Assembly: GCA_027314515.1 (NCBI GenBank)
Contig: DAHVAR010000226.1
Coordinates: 1 to 46,092 of the forward strand
Origin: Actinomycetota bacterium
GTDB taxonomy: Bacteria; Actinomycetota; Actinomycetes; Streptosporangiales; Streptosporangiaceae
DNA: 46,092 nucleotides
Direction: 5' to 3'
This document shows, one piece after another, positions 34,299-41,080 of the stretch. The position numbers and the translations under genes are program-made. The notes under the pieces were generated by a model, which was given only the letters and a program-made list of their open reading frames with translations, had not been told where the DNA came from and searched no databases. The first letter of the stretch is position 1, and each line of letters begins with the position of its first letter.

Positions 34299-35846
34299 AT
34301 GACCGGCCCTGCGAGGTTCGCGAGCCTGCTCGGCGAGGAACCTGCCGAGCCGGGGAGCAGTGACGCGCTCGATGACGAGGTTCTGTCCGACCTGAACTTC
34401 GATCAGGTCATCGACAGCGTGGCCGGTGACCGGGATGAGCGGGAGCTCATCAGGCGGCTGCTCAGGCAGCCGGCCAGGGACCTGGAAACCGTGAGCTTCC
34501 GGCATGAGGTCTTCCGCGACCTGGAAGAACCCGCCTTGCTCGAGGCCGCTAGGCAGTTCACCGGGCAGCTGCGCCAGGTACGGGCACACCTGTCGCAGCT
34601 CGGCAAGATGCACTCCGTTCACCAGCGAGAAGGCTGGTTCCTCGACGCCGCGATCAGCTACTGTGACGCCGTCAGGAAGCTGGCGGACGTCCTGGCCGAG
34701 CGGCCGGTGGCAGCACGCGGGCTCGTGGCCTTGCGTGACTACCTCTTCGACTACGCCGGCTCACCCGGCTTCGCCCGGCTGGCCGCGGAGGCAGCCGACC
34801 GCAAGAACGAGCTTGCCGAGATTACCTACCAGATCCGGATCAAGGGTTTGCGGGTGGAAGTCAGCCGATACAACGGCGAGCCCGACTACAGCGCGGAGAT
34901 CGAGAAGACCTTCGAGCGCTTCCAGCAGGGAGCGGTGAAGAACTACCTGGTGCCGTACCGCACGTGGCCCGGCATGAACCACGTCAGCGCACAGATCGCC
35001 GAGCTCGTCGCCCGCCTGTTCGCCGACGAGTTCGCCGCACTCGCCGGATTCTGCCGGCGGCACCAGCAGTTCATGGACCCGGCGGTCAGCCAGGCTCACC
35101 GCGAACTGCAGTTCTACCTGGCCTACCTGGACTACATCAGGCCGCTGCGGTCGGCCGGGCTGACGTTCTGCTACCCGGAGCTCACGACGCGACCGAAGGA
35201 TATCTATGCGCGCGAGACCTTCGACCTCGCTCTCGCCGCCAGGCTCACGGCACGCGGCCAGCCAGTGGTCACCAACGAGTTCCAGCTGACCGGGCCGGAA
35301 CGAGTCATCGTGGTGTCCGGCCCTAATCAGGGCGGCAAGACGACGTTCGCGCGAACCTTCGGCCAGCTCCACCACCTGGCCCGCACCGGCTGCCCGGTGC
35401 CGGGGCAGGCGGCCCGGCTGCATGTGTACGACCAGATCTTCACCCACTTCGAGCGCCAGGAAGACATCGCCGACCTGGCAGGGAAACTGGAACAGGATCT
35501 GCTGCGCATCCAGAAGGTGCTTCAGGCGGCCACGCCGGACAGCATCGTGATCATGAACGAGATCTTCACCTCCACCACCGTCAGCGATGCGTACTTCCTC
35601 GGGCAGCGAGTGCTGGCCCGCGTCATCGGGCTTGACCTGCTGTGCGTCTACGTCACCTTCATCGACGAACTCGCCGCTCTCGGGCCGTCCGTCGTCAGCA
35701 TGGCGAGCACCATCGTCCCCGGTAACGCCGCCGAGCGGACCTACCAGGTGGTGCGCAAGCCCGCCGACGGCCTTGCCTACGCGCTGGCCATCGCGCGCAA
35801 GCACGGCGTGACCTACGACCAGCTCAAGGGACGGCTGGCGCCATGA
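34299..35846 (+). CDS. MutS-core ATPase, first of a pair
   Basis: A 515-aa protein lacking the MutS mismatch-recognition and connector domains. Residues about 30-290 are helical, corresponding to MutS core/lever and clamp helices, with RVEVSRYNGEPDYSAEIEKT in the middle. The C-terminal ABC-type ATPase (about 300-515) has Walker A SGPNQGGKTTFART (Lys347), signature-like ERQEDIADLAGKLEQDLLRI and Walker B IVIMNEIFTSTTVSDAYFLG, where the usual Asp is Asn. The stop overlaps the second MutS-like gene (ATGA), arguing for a heterodimer. It is not a canonical mismatch-repair MutS. Its biological role is unknown. Confidence 0.82.
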   Translation: MTGPARFASLLGEEPAEPGSSDALDDEVLSDLNFDQVIDSVAGDRDERELIRRLLRQPARDLETVSFRHEVFRDLEEPALLEAARQFTGQLRQVRAHLSQLGKMHSVHQREGWFLDAAISYCDAVRKLADVLAERPVAARGLVALRDYLFDYAGSPGFARLAAEAADRKNELAEITYQIRIKGLRVEVSRYNGEPDYSAEIEKTFERFQQGAVKNYLVPYRTWPGMNHVSAQIAELVARLFADEFAALAGFCRRHQQFMDPAVSQAHRELQFYLAYLDYIRPLRSAGLTFCYPELTTRPKDIYARETFDLALAARLTARGQPVVTNEFQLTGPERVIVVSGPNQGGKTTFARTFGQLHHLARTGCPVPGQAARLHVYDQIFTHFERQEDIADLAGKLEQDLLRIQKVLQAATPDSIVIMNEIFTSTTVSDAYFLGQRVLARVIGLDLLCVYVTFIDELAALGPSVVSMASTIVPGNAAERTYQVVRKPADGLAYALAIARKHGVTYDQLKGRLAP

Positions 35847-37387
35847 AAGCCCACCTGCTGTGCGCAGACCAGGACTTCGACTTCGCCGCCGACCTGCCCC
35901 CCAGCAGCGCCGACTTGATCGCCGACCTCGAACTGGACACCGTGCTGACCGCGATGGCCGCGGGCGACAAGTTCCTCTACCAGATCTCGGCGAAGGTACT
36001 GCTGGCGAGCGTTACGGACCAGGCCGCGATTCGCTACCGGCAGAGTGTCCTGGCCGACTGCATCGCGGTGCCGGATGTCGTCCGCCTGATGTACGACATC
36101 GCGGTGGCAGCTCTGGCGGAGAAGCGCCGGATCTGGGGATTCCTGTCGTCGCAGTACCCGGCGTCGATCCTGTCGTCAGCCGTCAACCAGCTTGAGGTCC
36201 TGATCGTCCGGCTTAGGGACCTGCGCCGGCTCGCCGATGACCACGTCGCGAAGTTCCGGTCCGAAGGGCTGGTCACTTTGCTGCACACGCTCCAGCGCGA
36301 GCTCGATGACGACTATTTCGAGGTTCTCAGCGGGCACCTCGGGCAGCTGCGGTTCGCCGGCGGCGAGCTGATCAGCGCGCAACTTGACCGGGACAACAGC
36401 GGGATCAACTTCGTCCTGCGGGCGGGCAGCGCCAAGCGCGGCTGGAAGGAACGGGTCCGGATCGAGCCGCGCTCGGTTTACTCCTTCGCCATCTCGCCGC
36501 GCGACGAGGCCGGCGGTCAGGCCCTGCAGGACCTGGCCAACCGCGGTCTCAACCTCGTCGCCAACGCGGCCGCCCAGGCGGCCGACCACGTGTCCAGCTT
36601 CTTCACCATGCTCCAGGCTGAGCTCGCGTTCTATGTCGGCTGCCTGAACCTGCACGATCAGCTCACCGCGCGAGGACAGCCGCTCACCTTCCCCGATCCG
36701 CTGAGCTGGACCTCGCCCCAGTTCACCTGCGAGGACCTGCGCGACACCAGCCTCAGCCTGCGTACCGAGCGGGTGGTCGGCAACAACGTGACCGCCGACG
36801 GCAAGGCGCTGGTGATCATTACCGGCGCCAACTCCGGCGGCAAGTCAACATTTCTGCGCAGTGTCGGGCTCGCCCAGCTCATGATGCAGTGCGGCATGTT
36901 CGTGACGGCCGGGGCCCTGCGGGCAAGTGTCTGCCGGCAGCTGTTCACGCACTTCATCCGCGAGGAAGACGCCGAGATGGTCAGCGGCCGCCTGGACGAG
37001 GAACTCAGCAGGATGAGCAGGATTGCCGGCCAGATCGGCCCGCACTGCCTGATCCTCTTCAACGAATCGTTCGCAGCGACCAACGAGCGCGAAGGATCGG
37101 AGATCGGCCGTCAGGTCGTGCGCGCGCTCCTGGAAGCGGACATCAGGGTTTTCTTCGTCTCCCACCAATTCGACTTCGCCGACGGTTTCGGCCGTGAGCT
37201 CCCGGACCTGACTCTCTTCCTCCGTGCCCCGCGCGAGCCCGACGGCACGCGCACCTTCAAACTGGTCGCCGCGCAGCCACTGCCGACCAGCTACGGACAG
37301 GACATTTACCACCGTATCGGCGGGTGGCCCGACCAGCCGCCCGCGACCGCACCACCCGAAGGCGATTGCGGCGCGTCGGCCGAGTGA
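35843..37387 (+). CDS. MutS-core ATPase, second of a pair
   Basis: A 514-aa paralogue of the upstream gene, with a 4-bp overlap (ATGA). Helical core to about residue 290. The ATPase domain has Walker A TGANSGGKSTFLRSVG (Lys334), the MutS-like AQLMMQCGMFVTAGALRASV, signature region REEDAEMVSGRLDEELSRMS, Walker B LILFNESFAATNEREGSEIG and a switch motif VFFVSHQFDFAD. The Walker B acidic pair is NE rather than DE, as in the partner. There is no mismatch-recognition domain, nuclease or membrane helix. The Pro/Gly-rich C-terminus is short. Two unequal MutS cores suggest an asymmetric ATPase clamp acting on DNA or another polymer. Confidence 0.82.
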   Translation: MKAHLLCADQDFDFAADLPPSSADLIADLELDTVLTAMAAGDKFLYQISAKVLLASVTDQAAIRYRQSVLADCIAVPDVVRLMYDIAVAALAEKRRIWGFLSSQYPASILSSAVNQLEVLIVRLRDLRRLADDHVAKFRSEGLVTLLHTLQRELDDDYFEVLSGHLGQLRFAGGELISAQLDRDNSGINFVLRAGSAKRGWKERVRIEPRSVYSFAISPRDEAGGQALQDLANRGLNLVANAAAQAADHVSSFFTMLQAELAFYVGCLNLHDQLTARGQPLTFPDPLSWTSPQFTCEDLRDTSLSLRTERVVGNNVTADGKALVIITGANSGGKSTFLRSVGLAQLMMQCGMFVTAGALRASVCRQLFTHFIREEDAEMVSGRLDEELSRMSRIAGQIGPHCLILFNESFAATNEREGSEIGRQVVRALLEADIRVFFVSHQFDFADGFGRELPDLTLFLRAPREPDGTRTFKLVAAQPLPTSYGQDIYHRIGGWPDQPPATAPPEGDCGASAE

Positions 37388-37426
37388 CAGCCGCCGCTGC
37401 CGGACTGCTGGGAGCCGCGCACTGGT

Positions 37427-37861
37427 TCACAAGTCGTAAGGCAGCAGCATGAAGTGGCCCGCTCCCCACAGCGGCCGAAGCCGCCGGAAGTGCCGCTGGT
37501 CGAGAGTGAGCAAGCGCGTTGTGCGGTACCGGTCGGCAAGCACTACATTGGCCGCGTCCGCGATTCCGATGTAGTTGCTGTCGTCCGAATTCCGGTTGAT
37601 GACATCCAGAGCCGCCGAGTGGTCGGCCGCAGTCCATTCCGGCAGCTCGTATGCCTCAGCGGCCACGTCGGCCGCGAACTGCCGCGCGGCCGCGGCACCG
37701 AGCCTCGTGAACAGCATGTAATCGCTCTCGGCGGCGACCATCGGCGAGACGACCAGCAGGCCGTCAGCGTCGGCGAGGATCGCAGCGATCGCCTCGTGCT
37801 CTGCATAGGCCTCATCAAGGCTCGCCAGGACGGCGCTGGTATCAACGATGATCGCAGTCAT
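37427..37861 (-). CDS. PIN-domain toxin (VapC family)
   Basis: A 144-aa PIN-domain ribonuclease-type protein. The acidic metal-binding residues are present: Asp in IIVDTSAVLASLD, Glu in VAAESDYMLF and the C-terminal IADAANVVLADRYRTTRLLT with LDQRHF. The start overlaps the antitoxin stop by 4 bp. VapC toxins cleave tRNA or rRNA and are held inactive by the cognate antitoxin. It is convergent with the MutS-like pair across 39 bases. Confidence 0.9.
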   Translation of the reverse strand: MTAIIVDTSAVLASLDEAYAEHEAIAAILADADGLLVVSPMVAAESDYMLFTRLGAAAARQFAADVAAEAYELPEWTAADHSAALDVINRNSDDSNYIGIADAANVVLADRYRTTRLLTLDQRHFRRLRPLWGAGHFMLLPYDL

Positions 37862-38070
37862 TCGCCGAAGCCGACAGCGAGCTGGCCGTCGATCTCCTCA
37901 GCGGTCAGCGGCCGGCTGCTGCGAAACCCGCCAGTGGCGGGCCGGGGCCGCGGCGCGCGTTCTCTGACCAGCTTGTCGATCTCCTGCGCGAGCGTGACCC
38001 CGTCTGCGGCGGCCAGCCGGTGCAGCCGGTCCCGGGTGGCCTTCGGCACCTTGATGGTCGTCATAGTCAT
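37858..38070 (-). CDS. VapB-type antitoxin (CopG/ribbon-helix-helix)
   Basis: A 70-aa protein. The N-terminal strand-helix-helix TTIKVPKATRDRLHRLAAAD, then GVTLAQEIDKLVRERA, is a ribbon-helix-helix domain. The acidic C-terminus (RPLTAEEIDGQLAVGFGE) is the expected toxin-wrapping arm. The ATG at 38070 is favoured over the second Met because a TATACT -10 element ends 7 bases before it, predicting leaderless translation. It is coupled to the toxin gene by a 4-bp overlap. Confidence 0.88.
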   Translation of the reverse strand: MTMTTIKVPKATRDRLHRLAAADGVTLAQEIDKLVRERAPRPRPATGGFRSSRPLTAEEIDGQLAVGFGE

Positions 38071-38077
38071 ACCAGTG

Positions 38078-38083
38078 AGTATA
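38078..38083 (-). promoter_or_regulatory. Near-consensus -10 element, leaderless VapBC promoter
   Basis: TATACT on the minus strand, separated by 7 bases from the antitoxin ATG, so transcription should begin at or next to the start codon. GGTATAC and GGTATGA repeat across the -10 and the start, a possible antitoxin-binding pair. No ribosome site is present. Confidence 0.55.
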
Positions 38084-38126
38084 CCCGTGAGATCGCTGGG
38101 CGACGGGCGAGCGAGGGTCTTGCCGC

Positions 38127-40217
38127 TCAGCGGAATCCGGTGACCACGGCGAGCAAGGCGATCAGCGCGACCAGCATGTACGCCAGGTAGGCGTCAAGCC
38201 GGCCGGACTGAAGCCGCTGAGCCAGCCGCACCAGCATCGCGAATGGCCGCCGGAACGGCCGGTAAAGGTACTGCTCGGTGACCTCGACGACGTCGGAGCT
38301 GTACTCGATGTGCGGAGCGGCCGGAACGGCGGCTGCACCGTCATCCTCGTTCCCGGTCCCGAGCCTGGTGACCCCAGCCCTGGTGTGCAAGACCCCGGCG
38401 AGGACGCGGCGAGCCGGGTTGGCGAACCCGAACGCGGTGTAGCTGTCGTGCCCGGACACCCCGGCCGTTGCCGAGCGCCAGGCGGGCACGCGGCGCACTC
38501 GCAGCAGCCGCGAGCCGGACACCAGCCAGGTCGCCGCCGCGACCACGAGGAACAAGGCCGGCATGACGACCCACAGCCAGGACGGCGACAAGATCGAGAA
38601 GGCGGCGAAGACAGGCTGCACAACCCACGGCGACTTCAGCGCCGCGGTCACGGCCGACGTCGGCAGCACCGGCGCGAGGCCGGCCCCGATCAGCCTGATC
38701 TCCAGCGGCGTCACCGCCGCCAGCGCCAGGCAGGCTACCGCCAGCGCGGTGATGCCTGCTCGCCCGGCCAGGCCGGCGTCGGCGGCGACGGCGCGTTGCT
38801 CCCCCGCGGGGCGGCGCCCGAGCACCACCAGCCCGATGATGCGCACGAACGTGACGCCAGCGAAGCCGGCTGTCAGGGCGACGGCCGCGCCGGTCACCGC
38901 GAGCACCAGCCGGTCGGCCAGGCCCGGCACCCTGAACTGCTGCATGAGCGCCTCGAGCAGGAACCATTCCGAGACGAACCCCGCCGTCGGCGGCAGGCCC
39001 GCCAGGGTCAGGCTGCCGATCGCAAGCCCGGTGCTCGCCCACGGCGTACGGCGAACCGATCCGCGCATGCCGTCAAGGTCGTCGGAACCACCGGGCGACT
39101 GGATGCTGCTGCTGGCCGTGAACAACAGCGACTTGGCCACGGCATGCGCAATGACCTGCAGCGTAGCGGCCAGCAAACCGACTGCCTGCAGTGCGCGGCT
39201 GCCGGTGGCGGCGCCGACCAGCGCTACCCCGAAGCCAGCGAGAATCAGGCCGGCGTTCTCCACGCTGGAATAGGCGATGACCCGCTGCAGGCTCCCCTGG
39301 ACCGCGGCGTGCGCGATGCCGAGCAGCGCTGTCAGGCTAGCCAGCAGCAGCAGGATGTCGATCACGGCGGCGGGCGGCGGGCCGAGTACGGCCAGCGTGC
39401 GCCACATTCCGTAGAAGCCGACGTTCACGCCGACCCCGGCCATGATCGCCCGGGCGGGGCCGGGCGCCGCAGCGTAGCCGCGTGGCAGCCAGACCTGGAA
39501 GGGCACCAGGCCCACCTTCACCGCGAAGCCGGCCAGCAGCAGCACGCATGCGGTCGCTCGCAGCGGTCCGGCAGGCACATGGGCCAGGCCGGCCAGGGTC
39601 AGCGACCCGGATCGGGTCACCAGCAGCAGCAGGCCAGCCAGCAAGCTGGCACCGCTGAGCCGTCCGAACGCGAGGGTGATCAATGCCGCCCAGCGCCGGC
39701 TGGCGAAGCTCCGCTCGTATCCGGCGAGCAGCCAGAACGCGAGCGTCAGCGACTCCCAGCCGAACAGCAGGGTGACGGCATCCTGCGCGGTGAGCACGAC
39801 GGCGACCGCGCCGAGCGCGAGAGCGTAGCCGGCCCCGAGGCCGCGCCTGCCGGGGCCAGCGGGGCCAGCGGGGCCAGCCGCCCAGGAGGCGAACCCGAGC
39901 GAGACCGCGGCAGCCGCACCGAATGCGATGACAAGGAACAAGCCGGACAGCCGGTCAGCCGCCAGCCCGGACACTGCGGAGAAGAGGTGAGGTCCGCCGA
40001 CCGCGACGCTGCCGAGGACGGCAGCGGACCGGATCGCCACCGCCCGGCCGGCCACCGCTCCGGCGCCGGCCACCAGCAGGCATGCCGAGCCGGCCGTGCC
40101 GAGCAGGTACGGCACCCGGCGCCAGGCCTGCCGCCGGGTCCCGGCCAGCAAGTCCGTGCCCGCTGCCAGGGCCAGCAGGATCAGCCCCGCGGCCAGCACG
40201 CCGCCGAACGCGGTCAC
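38127..40217 (-). CDS. Hyf/Hyc-like proton-translocating membrane subunit (HyfB-type)
   Basis: About 696 aa from the GTG at 40217, chosen because it overlaps the preceding gene's stop (GTGA); the frame is open to 40364 but that part is non-membrane and unlike the family. It has some 14-16 hydrophobic segments and a proton-antiporter (MrpA/NuoL-like) core: LLFGWESLTLAFWLLAGYE, VGLVPFQVWLPRGYAAAPGP and YSSVENAGLILAGFG. The TM core includes Glu and Lys residues expected for proton transfer. A 9-bp unit repeated three times (39852-39878) encodes Gly-Pro-Ala. It is the last gene of the operon. The role is an ion-pumping arm of a complex-I-like enzyme. Confidence 0.87.
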   Translation of the reverse strand: MTAFGGVLAAGLILLALAAGTDLLAGTRRQAWRRVPYLLGTAGSACLLVAGAGAVAGRAVAIRSAAVLGSVAVGGPHLFSAVSGLAADRLSGLFLVIAFGAAAAVSLGFASWAAGPAGPAGPGRRGLGAGYALALGAVAVVLTAQDAVTLLFGWESLTLAFWLLAGYERSFASRRWAALITLAFGRLSGASLLAGLLLLVTRSGSLTLAGLAHVPAGPLRATACVLLLAGFAVKVGLVPFQVWLPRGYAAAPGPARAIMAGVGVNVGFYGMWRTLAVLGPPPAAVIDILLLLASLTALLGIAHAAVQGSLQRVIAYSSVENAGLILAGFGVALVGAATGSRALQAVGLLAATLQVIAHAVAKSLLFTASSSIQSPGGSDDLDGMRGSVRRTPWASTGLAIGSLTLAGLPPTAGFVSEWFLLEALMQQFRVPGLADRLVLAVTGAAVALTAGFAGVTFVRIIGLVVLGRRPAGEQRAVAADAGLAGRAGITALAVACLALAAVTPLEIRLIGAGLAPVLPTSAVTAALKSPWVVQPVFAAFSILSPSWLWVVMPALFLVVAAATWLVSGSRLLRVRRVPAWRSATAGVSGHDSYTAFGFANPARRVLAGVLHTRAGVTRLGTGNEDDGAAAVPAAPHIEYSSDVVEVTEQYLYRPFRRPFAMLVRLAQRLQSGRLDAYLAYMLVALIALLAVVTGFR

Positions 40218-41059
40218 CGTCGCCCGCCAGCCGTCCGCTTGCCCGCCGGGGCTTGCGACGGGCCCGCCGCGGCTTGCGAGCCGGGCGCCGCCGGCAGCCT
40301 GCCCAGCGCTAGGAGCAGGGCGGACATGATGGCAAACGGGCTGGGCGGAGAGCCGGGCAGCCATACCTCGACCGGCACGAGGTCGCCGACGCCGCCGCTG
40401 GTGGCATAGGACGGACTGATGAGGCCGCCGCCGACGGCGTCAGAGCCGACGGCGACGACGACCTTCGGATCCGGCATCGCTTCGTAGGTCTCCCGCAGCG
40501 GGCCGGCCATCCCGTGCGCGCCCGCTCCGGTCACCAGCAGGACGTCGGCGTGCCGCGGGCTGGCGGTGAAGAACATGCCGAGCCGGTGGATGTCGTAGAC
40601 CGGGTTCAGCAGCGCCAGGATCTCCCACTCCTCGCTGCCGTCCGACCCGGCGTCGACGTGCCGCAAGTGCACTGACCGGCGCAGCGCCCTGGTCCTGGCC
40701 CGCAGCGCGGCAGCCACCGCCGCCAGCGACTGCGGGTTCTCCTCCGGCGGGACGACCAGGCCAGCGCGGGTCAGCGTCGCGCCCCCGGGCCCGGAGGACC
40801 AGCCGAACACATCCGGGCGCAGCTGCACGCACCGGCCGCACAGAATGCACCGGCCCTGGTCGACTCGCGCCTGCCCGCGCTGATCGACGCTGATCGCGCC
40901 GGCCGGGCAAAGGCCGGCCACCGCCGGCTGACCGGACGTCAGGACGTCCGGGCCGCCGAGCACCGTCGCCGGCCCGCGCGTGCTCGCCGCGTACTCGTCC
41001 GGCCGGGCAGGCCACTTCGTGGTGAGGACGCCGTCACGCAATCCGCGCAGTACCCACAT
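40214..41059 (-). CDS. Hydrogenase small-subunit homologue (HycG/NuoB-like) fused to ferredoxin, N2 cysteines lost
   Basis: A 281-aa protein. The N-terminal ferredoxin-like part holds one complete [4Fe-4S] site: Cys51 (GLCP) with Cys71, Cys74 and Cys77 (CILCGRC); the other half-site is gone (Arg81 where the eighth Cys should be). The C-terminal NuoB/HycG fold is well kept (HLRHVDAG, NPVYDIHRLGMFFTASPRHA, TYEAMPDPKVVVAVG). All four N2-type ligands are replaced: AGSCNGCE reads AGSDGSEE (Cys positions now Asp140 and Glu143), GDCA reads GSDA (Asp207) and PGCPP reads PGSPP (Ser237). The ancestral electron path to a catalytic site is therefore broken. It starts 21 bases after the large-subunit stop. 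Confidence 0.85.
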   Translation of the reverse strand: MWVLRGLRDGVLTTKWPARPDEYAASTRGPATVLGGPDVLTSGQPAVAGLCPAGAISVDQRGQARVDQGRCILCGRCVQLRPDVFGWSSGPGGATLTRAGLVVPPEENPQSLAAVAAALRARTRALRRSVHLRHVDAGSDGSEEWEILALLNPVYDIHRLGMFFTASPRHADVLLVTGAGAHGMAGPLRETYEAMPDPKVVVAVGSDAVGGGLISPSYATSGGVGDLVPVEVWLPGSPPSPFAIMSALLLALGRLPAAPGSQAAAGPSQAPAGKRTAGGRR

Positions 41060-41080
41060 CTAACTTCTCACCTGACCCCG

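Noticed and set aside
33871-34302. A 143-codon plus-strand frame as a gene
   Set aside because: It merely continues the broken PIN-toxin frame into unrelated sequence; better explained as a remnant.
34299-37387. Canonical DNA mismatch-repair MutS
   Set aside because: Both proteins are about 515 aa, without the mismatch-recognition domain and its Phe-x-Glu motif, and occur as a coupled pair.
38310-40409. 699-codon plus-strand frame opposite the HyfB-like gene
   Set aside because: Charged, repetitive composition opposite a clean antiporter-type membrane protein.
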